Below, one piece after another: positions 35,091 through 44,653 of a stretch of 53,635 nucleotides of DNA; position 1 is the stretch's first letter, and every line of letters begins with the position of its first letter. Source of the stretch: Lachnospiraceae bacterium. Its GTDB lineage: Bacteria; Bacillota; Clostridia; Lachnospirales; Lachnospiraceae. The notes beneath the pieces were generated by a model, which saw only the letters and a program-made list of their open reading frames with translations, was not told the origin of the DNA and searched no databases. The translations under genes and the position numbers were made by a program. The DNA lies in contig JAFSIQ010000027.1 in assembly GCA_017439675.1 (NCBI GenBank), forward strand, positions 1-53,635, written 5' to 3'.

Positions 35091-36453
35091 CTTTCATATC
35101 TTCCACAATCGCTTCCATGTCATTCGAATTTGTATCAATAATGACATCTGCCACCTGCTCATATATGGGCTTTCTCTGCTTCATCATATCGCATATCTTA
35201 CCAAAAGGATTCTCTCCCTGTAGTAAAGGTCGATTGGTATCTTCCTTGACTCTTTCGTAAATTTCCTTTGGTGTAGCAGTAAGATATCCCACCCTTCCAA
35301 TTTCTCGAAGCAATCTGGCATTTTCCTTTCGCAGAGGCATTCCCCCACCTGTGGCAAGTACTGTATTGCATAAGTTCTTCGAAAACTCCTGTAGAATCTG
35401 GGTTTCTAACGTTCGGAAAGCCTCCTCTCCATCTTCTTCAAATATCTTAGGAATAGACTTTCCAGCACGCTTTACAATATATTCATCTGCATCTAAAAAT
35501 TCCATAGAAAGTGACTTTGCACAAGCCTTTCCAAATGTTGTCTTTCCACTTCCCATAAAACCAACTAATACAATATTATCCTTTTTATAAACTCGACGTT
35601 TCAATTCCACATACACCTCATCAATAATATCCTTTGGAACCTTAACATCATGCCAGAGCTCATATGCAATGACAGCCTGATACAACAACATCTTTAAGGC
35701 GTTGTATGCTTTTCCACCTGCTTCTTCCACTAATTGCATAAATTTAGTCTCAGCCGGATTATAGATTAAGTCCACCCCGACTGTAACCTTTTTATAAAAT
35801 GCTTTATCCTCCAAAACAACCTGCTCCACATTCGGACTTAATCCAATTGAGGTTGCTTGAAATACAATCACCTTATCCTCTTCTATCTGCGTATAGCTTT
35901 TCAGTTCCATCGGAACAACTGCGTCCGTTGCAAATGCTTCATTCATACCTTTCGCTATCTCTTTTGCTTTGGGAAGTGTACGATTTAACAGATATATCCT
36001 CTTTGCGCCTTCTAACAAACACATATACACAACCGCCTTTGCCGCACCACCGGCTCCTAGTATAACCACCGTCTCGTCTCGAAGTGATACATCATCTTCT
36101 CGAATCTGACGTTGCAAGCCTAACATATCCGTATTATATCCCTTATACCCGTGCAATTCTTCTACCCTTACTAGCGTATTCACTGCACCAATGGCATTTG
36201 CTGCATCGTCAATTGCAACAACAGACTCCATTACATCATTCTTATGAGGAACTGTAACATTCATTCCTAATACATTTAATTCATACGCACCTTTCACAGC
36301 ATCCTGTAATCCCTCTGTCTCCACCTGAAATGGTACATACACAGAATTGATTCCCATACGCTTACTGATATTATTATGTATCACTGGCGAAAGTGTATGC
36401 TCTACCGGATTTCCAATTAAACCGATTAATCTCGTGTGTCCATTTATCTCCAT
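35074..36453 (-). CDS. aroE-aroK: Fused shikimate dehydrogenase - shikimate kinase
   Basis: A 459-aa bifunctional protein for two consecutive steps to chorismate. Residues 1-285 are AroE: GLIGNPVEHTLSPVIHN, the catalytic lysine in NVTVPHK (K71), the catalytic aspartate in GYNTDM (D109) and the NADP loop VILGAGGAAKA. Residues about 290-459 are AroK: Walker A VGFMGSGKTTFG, the shikimate/Mg site DADEYI, and the substrate loop ATGGGMPL. The ATG at 36453 has AGGAG seven bases upstream. There is no stop or frameshift between the halves, so it is one polypeptide. It lies downstream of the YqeG-type phosphatase gene. Confidence 0.95.
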   Translation of the reverse strand: MEINGHTRLIGLIGNPVEHTLSPVIHNNISKRMGINSVYVPFQVETEGLQDAVKGAYELNVLGMNVTVPHKNDVMESVVAIDDAANAIGAVNTLVRVEELHGYKGYNTDMLGLQRQIREDDVSLRDETVVILGAGGAAKAVVYMCLLEGAKRIYLLNRTLPKAKEIAKGMNEAFATDAVVPMELKSYTQIEEDKVIVFQATSIGLSPNVEQVVLEDKAFYKKVTVGVDLIYNPAETKFMQLVEEAGGKAYNALKMLLYQAVIAYELWHDVKVPKDIIDEVYVELKRRVYKKDNIVLVGFMGSGKTTFGKACAKSLSMEFLDADEYIVKRAGKSIPKIFEEDGEEAFRTLETQILQEFSKNLCNTVLATGGGMPLRKENARLLREIGRVGYLTATPKEIYERVKEDTNRPLLQGENPFGKICDMMKQRKPIYEQVADVIIDTNSNDMEAIVEDMKVHLRL

Positions 36454-36552
36454 GTTCGTGCTCCTTATTGATTCCATTAAAATACTACTATTATCTATTA
36501 TTAGCTTGCCTATGTAATGACATATTCTCATTCACTAACATAATTACTTATT

Positions 36553-37080
36553 CTATATTTCATTACCATCATATTGAGTCTGTTGCAAACCTTTTTTTCT
36601 TCGATATAGCCACTTAACAAGCTTTTCTGGGATACGTTTCAATATAATCTGAATCTCTTCCTTCGGATTAATTGGATCTAACAAAATACTGTACATTCCT
36701 GCGCGATTTGCACCCCAGATATCCGTAAATATCTGATCCCCCACAAACAACGTATTTTCAAGACTGGTTCCCAAAATCTCCATACCTTCCACATATCCGC
36801 GCTTCGCCGGTTTCCATGCCTTATATACATACTTCACCTCAAGCGGATCTGCAAACGTCTTTACACGTTCTTCACCATTATTCGATATCAAACATACTTG
36901 AAAACCAATCTCTTTTAATCGGTGGATGAAGACCAATGCTTTTTCATCCACCGGCTCATTATGAGGAACTAATGTGTTATCAATATCAAACAAAATACCC
37001 CGATACCCTTTTTCATAATACGATTCTATCGGAATATCTTCTTTCTTATCATAATATCTAGTTGGGTAAAACTTACTCAT
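36553..37080 (-). CDS. YqeG family HAD IIIA-type phosphatase
   Basis: A 175-aa protein of the YqeG/HAD-IIIA family. Motif I is ILFDIDNTLVPH, motif II is CLISNNGEE, the conserved lysine lies in AWKPAKRGY, and motif III is LFVGDQIFTDIWGANRAG. Members act on phosphatidylglycerophosphate or related phosphates in some organisms; the substrate here is unproven. The ATG at 37080 has GGAG seven bases upstream. In other Firmicutes yqeG is likewise found beside aroE. The gene has its own promoter. Confidence 0.93.
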   Translation of the reverse strand: MSKFYPTRYYDKKEDIPIESYYEKGYRGILFDIDNTLVPHNEPVDEKALVFIHRLKEIGFQVCLISNNGEERVKTFADPLEVKYVYKAWKPAKRGYVEGMEILGTSLENTLFVGDQIFTDIWGANRAGMYSILLDPINPKEEIQIILKRIPEKLVKWLYRRKKGLQQTQYDGNEI

Positions 37081-37109
37081 ATTCATTCTCCAATCAAAAA
37101 TCTGATGAT

Positions 37110-37139
37110 AGTATAGCATAGTTTTATAGATTTGTTTAA
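37110..37139 (-). promoter_or_regulatory. Sigma-A promoter of the YqeG-type gene
   Basis: TTAAAC (37139-37134) and TATACT (37115-37110) are 18 bases apart on the minus strand, about 30 bases before the start codon. Confidence 0.55.
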
Positions 37140-37148
37140 TTTTTTTTA

Positions 37149-37364
37149 TCGTAATCGCTCCTCATCATTCGCATTCCGACTTATCAGTCTTCATACTGCT
37201 CTGCATACCTTCATACTAAGCGCTCTTTGCTTGCCAAGTATTCAGGCATCATGATGCTTCGTCCGCTTGTTTTCTTCCTAGTTTGTGTTATATAACGATT
37301 ACTCCATGCTTCGCATTCTCGTAATCGTTCCTCATCATTCGCATTCCGACTTATCAGTCTTCAT
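37149..37364. repeat. 46-bp direct repeat, two copies 170 bp apart
   Basis: Copies at 37149-37194 and 37319-37364 are identical except for one base (TCGCTCC versus TCGTTCC). A shorter TCATGATGCTTC is also repeated at 37249-37260 and 37367-37378. These lie in the 413-base gene-free stretch between the pilus locus and the phosphatase gene. No open frame with a ribosome site is visible in either strand. The pattern resembles an intergenic repeat or RNA-coding element. Confidence 0.8.
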
Positions 37365-37377
37365 GCTCATGATGCTT

Positions 37378-37437
37378 CAACCGTCAAATGGATGAAAGCT
37401 CGCAAGCAAGCTTGCAGTTTCATCCGCTTGACGGTTG
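37378..37437. repeat. 60-nt long hairpin
   Basis: CAACCGTCAA (37378-37387) pairs with TTGACGGTTG (37428-37437), continued by GGATGAAA/TTTCATCC and CTCGCAAG/CTTGCAG. About 25 bp of near-perfect stem with no T-run after it on either side. It is adjacent to the direct repeats. Confidence 0.8.
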
Positions 37438-37448
37438 TTATAACACAA

Positions 37449-37479
37449 ACAGCGTGAAGGTTTAAAACCTTCACGCTGT
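37449..37479 (-). terminator. Terminator of the pilus operon (31-bp palindrome)
   Basis: A perfect 15-bp arm palindrome (ACAGCGTGAAGGTTT and its complement around one central base) lies 15 bases after the stop of the giant protein gene. It is followed on the minus strand by GTTTGTGTTAT, only moderately T-rich. Confidence 0.6.
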
Positions 37480-37493
37480 AAAATTACTGATTC

Positions 37494-40400
37494 TTAAATT
37501 GTGTAATTCTTCTTGTTCAATACATCCATAACTGGTGTATCTGTCCAAGTCTTCTGAGAATCCTGTGTCGCATCTGTTAAGTCAAACAAATGTGGAATAA
37601 TGTTAATCTTAACTCTTGCGGCCTTCCACTTACCCTTCTCATCCTTTACACGAATTACAATATAAGTCCAATTCTTATTCTGAGCGAAATAATCTTCCTC
37701 TAACTTAAGTGTCTGAGGGAATACGGTTTCTCTCAAGCGCTTACGCTTTCCGTCCACCTGATCAGACTTATCATAAGAAGTAATTAATACATGGTTATCA
37801 TCATCCACATAGGTATCTGATTGATCCATTCCATCACCATCACCATAGTTCAAGTCATAGAATACAACTACTTCTTTAATATCAGCAGTACCAGCAATTG
37901 CCTTAAAGTCAAATTCAGGATAAATTTCTGTCTGTGACTCATCAATATTGTACTGATACATCTCAATTGCTTCATTGTAGAACAATGTATTAATCTCTTC
38001 TGATAACTTCTCATTGCCCTCTTTATCCTTAGGATCAACATATAAGTCATCACAATTCTCGTGTGAGTTACCTTCCTCATCGCACTTGTTGTAAAGCTTA
38101 AGCTTAGGTCCGGTAACACCCTTTGTTACACTGTTAACAATAACATTGATGAACAATCTTCTCTCATCATTGTTATCCTTATCTTTACCAGTAATAACCT
38201 GATGTCCAGCACCCGTGTAGAACACATTCTCTTTACTGTACAAGAAATAGTTATTCATACCATCTCTTGGCGATGCAGCAAAGTAAGAACTTACATAGTG
38301 TGCAAACTCTGAAGTAATGTAACCATCATCAACTACTGTCGCTCCCAATGTATACCAAACTGCTACGGATTCATCCTCCATGTCTAAGGAGAATGTCTGT
38401 GAATGAGTAGGTGAAATCAACAACTCATCACTGATAGCAAATGGATACATGGTAACACCACCTTCATTGACCTTTTCGGCTTTTCTGGTACCATACTTTC
38501 TCTCATATTGCCAACCATCAACATCAACACCCTCATGGTCAAATGACTCTAAGTCAGATGAAGCATATCTATATGGAGAGGTTGGTCTTGAACTTGAGTG
38601 ACAAGATGCATACAAATCAGTAATGCCAACTGGTGCATTGTAACGCAGATATCCATCCACATTATAATGATTAATTCTAGTCTGGAAATCAGCCTCTGTC
38701 GCAGCCTGTATACGCTGTGTCCAGAAATACTTCGAGTTATCAATGGTGTCATACAGTCTATACTTGCATCCTGTTGGTGCATCATAGATACTCGTCGTGG
38801 CTGCCCATGCCGGATTAATAACAAAACTTGCTACACCATTATCATTCGTCTGTGATACCAACTGATTACCTCTATAATCACAGGTAACATTAATTCCACT
38901 TGGAACCGGATTGCCATCACTTAAAACCGTTACATTCAACTGAATCGTTCCGTCTGCCGCAACCTCTGTAGTTGCTGCACTCGCAGTAAAGACGCCACTC
39001 TTTCCTTCCTCTGTCGCCATTGTCGCATTCACATTACTTTCACCAAGCTGGAAAGAACCTCGTGAAATCTCTGTTTCTATGGAAACTGGTGCAGAAATTG
39101 TAATGGATTCATAAGCACCACCAGTTATAGGAACTACACTTTCATTCGGATCTAAATACAATAAATCGCCCTGATCACTGAGACTACCAACAAAAGTAAC
39201 CTTAATATCTTCACCAACACCCTTTGGGTCACCAACTTCTCTATAAGACAAGTTACCACCCCATCCAGTATTAACAGTAATCTCAATATCACGATTACTA
39301 ATTGGTACAGATAATCCTCCCCAAGTCTCACCGAACTGATTTCTGATACCAAACTTAACATTCTTTGTAGAAGGAACCGTATAGTTCATCTCAACAGCTA
39401 CATTTACAGTACTGCTCTCACCAAAGTCTACAACATGGAAACGGTCCATACCAAATGCTGCACGTAGCTCATCAGACATGTTTGGAGCACCGTCTGATTT
39501 TGCGGTGATAGTATCATGTGTATTCAATAAAGAACCACCCTGAGCCAAATAGTCCTTAATCTGCGTACATGCTGTATCAGATAAATCCTTGCCATTAAAC
39601 TCGTCCGAAAGACCAAGAACGATAATATCATAATTATTGGCCATCCAAGTCTTTGTATCACCCGCCTGACGCAGATTTGTCTTATACTGTTCCTTCAAAG
39701 CAACCACTTCGTCATAAGCAGTAATGTAGCTATTATATGCATTTGCTAACGCTACAATATTCTGTGGCTTGTAATTACTAGCACCTGAAATTGTATTGTT
39801 GAAATACTCCCAGAACTTATAGTAATCTCCATCAATTATCCATAATCCTGGATTTTCGGCATTACCAATACCATTCACAATTTGTTGTCTGTATGCATAG
39901 CCCGTTGCATCAATGGAAGCAGCCGCTTTATACAATTCAGTCTCAAGATTTAATCTTAGTAGATTGGTCTTAGCTGTTAACGTAGCATACTGCTCCTCAT
40001 ACTTTACAAGGAATTCATCTGCCAACGCAGTTGCAGTATCAATCTGCTCCTCTGTTCTTTCAGTAGCACCTGTACACAACTCTTCAAACTCTTCTACTGT
40101 TAAGATGTCGATATCAAATTCATAATCGCCATCTTCCAATGTACCACTCTCACCATGGGTCAATTCATCCGCAAAATTCTCTTCCCAATTGTCGAGATTG
40201 GTGGTTGTGTCATACACAACAATACCAAAGTTATGCTCATGTTTTCCGACTGTAACCGCTGGGATTCCATCTGTTCCCCATACAGTTTCAATGTCCTGAC
40301 ATGAATCTATATTGGTTCTAGCTGTCGCATTTGTATTGACGGTCATATTATTTTCAATCATCTTTGCTGCCATCTGACATTCTGTACAGAAATACAACGT

Positions 40401-43073
40401 ATGACCATGTGTATAGGCTGCCGCACCACCTGATGGGAATGGCTTATCGACTGGCATTACCTGCAAAATACGAACCTTCTTCTTCATATCCTCTGTAACC
40501 TTGAAGAATGCATTACCAGACTTCACATCACAGAGCACACCGTTCGGTGCTGTTGCACGAATCTTCCAATTAACAAGACCAAAGAAATCTTCATCTAACT
40601 GGTATGACAAATCAACTGTAGCACCAGACGCACAGGTTGCACTATCAACCTCTTCCTCTTCGGAATACATACCATCACCATTGGTATCCACCAACAATGT
40701 CACTTCATACGATGAAGCATCTTCATCTGTAGCATTCAAGTTCACACCTGCGGTAAAGGTTGCAGTTGCATCTGTATTCGTTGTACTAGCGTTTCCTTCC
40801 ACATATTGTTTTGGATAAGAAGTAACCGCTAAAGATGGTCTTTTCGCTGAGCCAGTAATCAAAGCTTTAATGCCGGTTTCACAATCCTTATCATAGACTG
40901 TTACTGTGGAGCCTAACGTATTACCATATTCTCGATCTAAATTATCAACCGCAGTCTCATCTGTTGCAGCATCAACCGTTCCCCAACCCACATTGATAAC
41001 AGAACCTTCTGTCACCTTCTTATATGTATATTCTAAAAATTGATACATATTAGAATCTGGGTCAATATCATGAAGCTCCAATTGCTTCAAACGATTACCA
41101 GCAGTATAAGATTTTTCAAATGCATCCGTAACTAACTTATCAATGATAATTGGCAAACCAGAATCCACATAATCCTTTAACTGGTCACGCTTTGTAACAG
41201 TCAAATCATTACCATTAAACTCAACAAAGTTACTTGCATTAGCGCCACCAACTCTGTTATAGGTCATTGCTGAATCATAATCTACAAAGGAACCTGTATG
41301 CGTGTACATATCAAAGGCAGTAAAGGCAGCTGTAACTCTAGGCACAATATCATTCTGCCAGTTCCAATCACCACCGGAATAGTTAACCTGCATATATGGC
41401 ACCAACGCAGATGCATCACCACCGATATACACCAAGTCGTAATTCTCTAACACAACTTCCTTTGAAGAAATCAACTCATTCGTTGACATTGCTTCAATCT
41501 CAATCTGGTCATAAGGAACACCTGTAGCATGTGCAATCTTTGCCTTACTTATCTCGAACGCATAATATTCTACATCTGCTTCAATCTCGTCCTTGGTTAC
41601 ACCGTAAAGCACCTGGTCAGGATATATATAATATCCACCTGTAAAGCCTGCACCAGCATACTTTCCTCTAGTAGGCAACGTCTTGGCAAGATCCAGATCA
41701 ACTGGATAACATGGCTGAATCTCCAGTACACGGTACTTTCTACCACCTGCACCAGATGTGGAACTGTCACGGTACTCAGAACCATTCAACAAATCAGCAA
41801 TTGGCTCTGCACCTGCAATACCACCTGCACCCTGTTCAACCAAAGAAGCAAAATATCCATAAGTAATGGCGAGCACATTCTTTCTCTGCTCCACGCCCTT
41901 ATCACTTACATATAACTGCAATAACTTCAAATAGTTATTCGCAGTTCCTGAAATCGTTCCAGTTGAAGTTGAAATTAATCTTGAATCATAAAGGATATAC
42001 TTACTTGATTCTGACAAAGCTTTCAACTTCTTATATACTGCATCTGTCATTGTAAGAGCTTTTGCATCATTCTCAATTAAAATGAAATCATAACCCTTAT
42101 TAAGCTCCTCCACAGTAAGTGGTGTTGTGCTTGCATTCCAGATTGTATATTTCATTTCTTCTGGCTTTAATTCATCTTTACCATAGTAAGCCTCTTTGAT
42201 TACATTTGCATATCCAGACATTCTGGTATACATACTATCTCCACCTGGAGTATCAGAAGCAGTCACCACAAGAACCGTACCAGGTGCTCTCTGTGATAAC
42301 CCATTGACACCATACTTCAAGTAATAAGAAGCATTGTCTTTTGCAGTAAAGAATTTGTCTGCCGCCAATCCATCTGTCCACGAAAACGTACGGAATTTAA
42401 TATGGTTACGGCTAACTGCATTCACAAAATCAAAATATGTCTTCGAAGTTGCAGATGATGAAGACGATGATGATGTAACAAAATCCATAATAATCGGCTT
42501 GTTACTAGCAACATAATTATGTAAATAATTATACACATCCTCACTCATATTACTAGTTCCATTATACGATGTATAGGTTGGACTACTAACATAAATCAAA
42601 TCTGCATTATCCATTATCTCCTGAATGGTTGAACCAGAAGCATGCATATCTTCCATCTTCGTTTCTGGATTCACCGATACAGATTGATAACTTACCATGG
42701 ATTTAAACTGTGCTTCCGTAAATGTACCTGCATATGTCTCTCGATATGCGTACAATACATACTGCGCAAATCCACCACTAGTTGAATACTTCTCCAAATC
42801 GGTTGGCGTACCTGTACCATATGGAAGAACTTCAACTATATTAAAGGTTTCACCCTTTTCTGCATTTTCCAAAATCAAATCAATGCTACTTAGATACTCT
42901 ACACCTGTAATGCTAGACGCTAAGCTTTGCACTTCATTCTGGGCTATGTCTCCACTACTACTGTTACTATCACCACGATTTAACTTGGCAATAGAGTAGG
43001 AAGCCACAGAAACTACGGTAAATGCTACAAGTAAAATTGCAATTGTTTTTAAAATTACATTCTTTTTCAACAT
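37494..43073 (-). CDS. Giant exported DUF5057-like protein of the pilus locus
   Basis: A 1,859-aa protein with an N-terminal membrane or signal segment (about residues 5-28), then an entirely extracellular-type sequence. Three related alpha/beta modules begin with similar strands: FNIVEVLPYG (about 77), YRVLEIQPCYP (about 447) and VRILQVMPVDKP (about 867). Each later has a 'YD-hydrophobic' strand and a glycine or proline turn (YDLVYIGGD; DYVDSGLPIIID; NYDIIVLGLSDEF with GGSLLNTHDT), reminiscent of glutaminase or ThuA-like folds. An EF-hand-like loop DTNGDGMYSEEE lies near 796-807, and Ig-like regions near 750-860 and 1220-1430. The start has AGGAG six bases upstream. I recall similar proteins being catalogued as DUF5057. 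As last gene after the minor pilins, it is a candidate tip protein; that is inference. Confidence 0.8.
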   Translation of the reverse strand: MLKKNVILKTIAILLVAFTVVSVASYSIAKLNRGDSNSSSGDIAQNEVQSLASSITGVEYLSSIDLILENAEKGETFNIVEVLPYGTGTPTDLEKYSTSGGFAQYVLYAYRETYAGTFTEAQFKSMVSYQSVSVNPETKMEDMHASGSTIQEIMDNADLIYVSSPTYTSYNGTSNMSEDVYNYLHNYVASNKPIIMDFVTSSSSSSSATSKTYFDFVNAVSRNHIKFRTFSWTDGLAADKFFTAKDNASYYLKYGVNGLSQRAPGTVLVVTASDTPGGDSMYTRMSGYANVIKEAYYGKDELKPEEMKYTIWNASTTPLTVEELNKGYDFILIENDAKALTMTDAVYKKLKALSESSKYILYDSRLISTSTGTISGTANNYLKLLQLYVSDKGVEQRKNVLAITYGYFASLVEQGAGGIAGAEPIADLLNGSEYRDSSTSGAGGRKYRVLEIQPCYPVDLDLAKTLPTRGKYAGAGFTGGYYIYPDQVLYGVTKDEIEADVEYYAFEISKAKIAHATGVPYDQIEIEAMSTNELISSKEVVLENYDLVYIGGDASALVPYMQVNYSGGDWNWQNDIVPRVTAAFTAFDMYTHTGSFVDYDSAMTYNRVGGANASNFVEFNGNDLTVTKRDQLKDYVDSGLPIIIDKLVTDAFEKSYTAGNRLKQLELHDIDPDSNMYQFLEYTYKKVTEGSVINVGWGTVDAATDETAVDNLDREYGNTLGSTVTVYDKDCETGIKALITGSAKRPSLAVTSYPKQYVEGNASTTNTDATATFTAGVNLNATDEDASSYEVTLLVDTNGDGMYSEEEEVDSATCASGATVDLSYQLDEDFFGLVNWKIRATAPNGVLCDVKSGNAFFKVTEDMKKKVRILQVMPVDKPFPSGGAAAYTHGHTLYFCTECQMAAKMIENNMTVNTNATARTNIDSCQDIETVWGTDGIPAVTVGKHEHNFGIVVYDTTTNLDNWEENFADELTHGESGTLEDGDYEFDIDILTVEEFEELCTGATERTEEQIDTATALADEFLVKYEEQYATLTAKTNLLRLNLETELYKAAASIDATGYAYRQQIVNGIGNAENPGLWIIDGDYYKFWEYFNNTISGASNYKPQNIVALANAYNSYITAYDEVVALKEQYKTNLRQAGDTKTWMANNYDIIVLGLSDEFNGKDLSDTACTQIKDYLAQGGSLLNTHDTITAKSDGAPNMSDELRAAFGMDRFHVVDFGESSTVNVAVEMNYTVPSTKNVKFGIRNQFGETWGGLSVPISNRDIEITVNTGWGGNLSYREVGDPKGVGEDIKVTFVGSLSDQGDLLYLDPNESVVPITGGAYESITISAPVSIETEISRGSFQLGESNVNATMATEEGKSGVFTASAATTEVAADGTIQLNVTVLSDGNPVPSGINVTCDYRGNQLVSQTNDNGVASFVINPAWAATTSIYDAPTGCKYRLYDTIDNSKYFWTQRIQAATEADFQTRINHYNVDGYLRYNAPVGITDLYASCHSSSRPTSPYRYASSDLESFDHEGVDVDGWQYERKYGTRKAEKVNEGGVTMYPFAISDELLISPTHSQTFSLDMEDESVAVWYTLGATVVDDGYITSEFAHYVSSYFAASPRDGMNNYFLYSKENVFYTGAGHQVITGKDKDNNDERRLFINVIVNSVTKGVTGPKLKLYNKCDEEGNSHENCDDLYVDPKDKEGNEKLSEEINTLFYNEAIEMYQYNIDESQTEIYPEFDFKAIAGTADIKEVVVFYDLNYGDGDGMDQSDTYVDDDNHVLITSYDKSDQVDGKRKRLRETVFPQTLKLEEDYFAQNKNWTYIVIRVKDEKGKWKAARVKINIIPHLFDLTDATQDSQKTWTDTPVMDVLNKKNYTI

Positions 43074-43108
43074 AGCTTTCTCCTTTCCTTTCATCTATTC
43101 CTCGTATA

Positions 43109-44047
43109 TCATGGTGTCGTAACACCAGTTCCTTTAACCTTATATAACTTCTGTGGACGAACAGTCAACACATTAGAATTTCTAAAATTAATGGTTTCCA
43201 CTGCATTATACTGATATCCGCCCTCTTCAAACAAAATGTTTGTTAAGAGTGCATTACCTTCTGAATCAGCTGACAAATAGAAATCAACTACATGCTCAGT
43301 CAGCAAACCATCTGCTGACACCGCCGCATTGGTATACACCTGCAACTTAGCCGTTGCATAAAGCAATGATCTCTTATTAACTGGATCTGTGGTTTCATAA
43401 CGATGCATAAACACAGAACGCGTTCCTGTCTTGGCATTGGCAGGAGTAAAGTAGAAAATAACATGCACGGTTGCCTCTGTTCCATCATCTCTTGTTTTGG
43501 AATATTCAGCATATATATATGATGGCATAATATAACTATAATCTGCCCCCGTCTTCAATGCTCTGAAAGAACGAACCTTTTGTCCTTCCTCAGCATCTCC
43601 TGAAATAGGATAAGCATCTCCAGTTTCGCTTACAATCTGAAAATTGTCATAATCTACAATTACCTTCCTGTCTTCCGCGTAATAGCCACCCATCTTAGAA
43701 TAATTACCATAATTATCAGGAACAAAGCTATAATCAACAGTTCCCTTAGATGTGTCTTCCGTAACAACACGTTCATTCTTTCCAGTGGCATTCTTTGTAA
43801 TTGTATACATCTTGCCATCCATAGACTCAATTCGCACATAATCTGCTTGCATCAACGTGTCAGACATTTGTTCAATAACCTGCATTGCTTCTGTCTGAAT
43901 ACTCATATTCTTTTTCGACTTACGATATGCACCAGATGTTGTAGACATAAACTGTGAAACCATAATCATAATAATTGAAAGGATTGTAATTGCAATCAGT
44001 AATTCAATTAATGAAAAACCTTGGTTTGTTTTCTTCGTTTTTCCCAA
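43109..44047 (-). CDS. PilW/GspJ-like minor prepilin
   Basis: A 312-aa prepilin. The basic leader KTKKTNQG is followed by the cleavage site G/FSLIELLIAITILS with the conserved glutamate at +5, and a hydrophobic helix of about 20 residues. The pilin-type globular part starts with SIQTEAMQVIEQMSDTLMQADYV. The size and N-terminal helix fit PilW or GspJ pseudopilins, which help start pilus assembly. The initiation codon is TTG at 44047, with AGGAGG eight bases upstream; no ATG lies before the cleavage site. It overlaps no neighbour and precedes the giant protein gene by 35 bases. Confidence 0.88.
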   Translation of the reverse strand: MGKTKKTNQGFSLIELLIAITILSIIMIMVSQFMSTTSGAYRKSKKNMSIQTEAMQVIEQMSDTLMQADYVRIESMDGKMYTITKNATGKNERVVTEDTSKGTVDYSFVPDNYGNYSKMGGYYAEDRKVIVDYDNFQIVSETGDAYPISGDAEEGQKVRSFRALKTGADYSYIMPSYIYAEYSKTRDDGTEATVHVIFYFTPANAKTGTRSVFMHRYETTDPVNKRSLLYATAKLQVYTNAAVSADGLLTEHVVDFYLSADSEGNALLTNILFEEGGYQYNAVETINFRNSNVLTVRPQKLYKVKGTGVTTP

Positions 44048-44060
44048 TTGCTCGCCCTCC

Positions 44061-44642
44061 TTACTTCACATAATGATTACCGGTTACGGAGTCCAGATAC
44101 ACAGTTCCCACAACCCTGTTATCATAATAAAAATCATAAGTACCTGCACCATATTTTACCGAGCCGTCAGCCTTATTAAATTGAATAATCACATCCCCTG
44201 TAATAAAGCCAGACCCATCAATACTGGTTTTGCTATGAACCTGCTTAGAATTCGTCGGTGTATACTTAATATCAACCAAATGGGTCAATGTAGCATGTGA
44301 CTCTTTGTCCGTCACATCAGTGTCCTTATTATATGCGGTCTTCACTTCAAAGCTACCATCACGAATATCATCCGAGGAGTCTTCATTCAAAGTCACCACC
44401 ATACAAAGAGGATACTTTGCTCCATCCGTTGCATCCGTTGGATTAAGCTGTACCTTACTCTGCGAAATCGCCTTCGTCTGAATCCACAAGTTACTCAACT
44501 GAGTCTGAAAGGTACTAATAGACGAGTTGTACTTTGCTTGATGCATAACCTTCAACGTAACGAAAGCAACACCCGTCAATATCGCCATGATGGCGATGAC
44601 AATTAACATTTCAATTAATGTATAACCTTTGTTCTTTTTCAT
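44061..44642 (-). CDS. GspH/FimT-like minor prepilin
   Basis: A 193-aa prepilin with a short leader KKNKG, cleavage before YTLIEMLIVIAIMAILTGVA, glutamate at +5, and a GspH-type globular domain. The C-terminal part contains GDVIIQFNKADGSVKYG, resembling the beta region of GspH/FimT. It is probably part of the minor pilin complex with its neighbours. Confidence 0.9.
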   Translation of the reverse strand: MKKNKGYTLIEMLIVIAIMAILTGVAFVTLKVMHQAKYNSSISTFQTQLSNLWIQTKAISQSKVQLNPTDATDGAKYPLCMVVTLNEDSSDDIRDGSFEVKTAYNKDTDVTDKESHATLTHLVDIKYTPTNSKQVHSKTSIDGSGFITGDVIIQFNKADGSVKYGAGTYDFYYDNRVVGTVYLDSVTGNHYVK

Positions 44643-44653
44643 GCCATCACCAC

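Noticed and set aside
41529-41915. Plus-strand 128-codon open frame inside the giant protein gene
   Set aside because: Antisense shadow with no start signal and many cysteines; the minus-strand frame is continuous and well supported.
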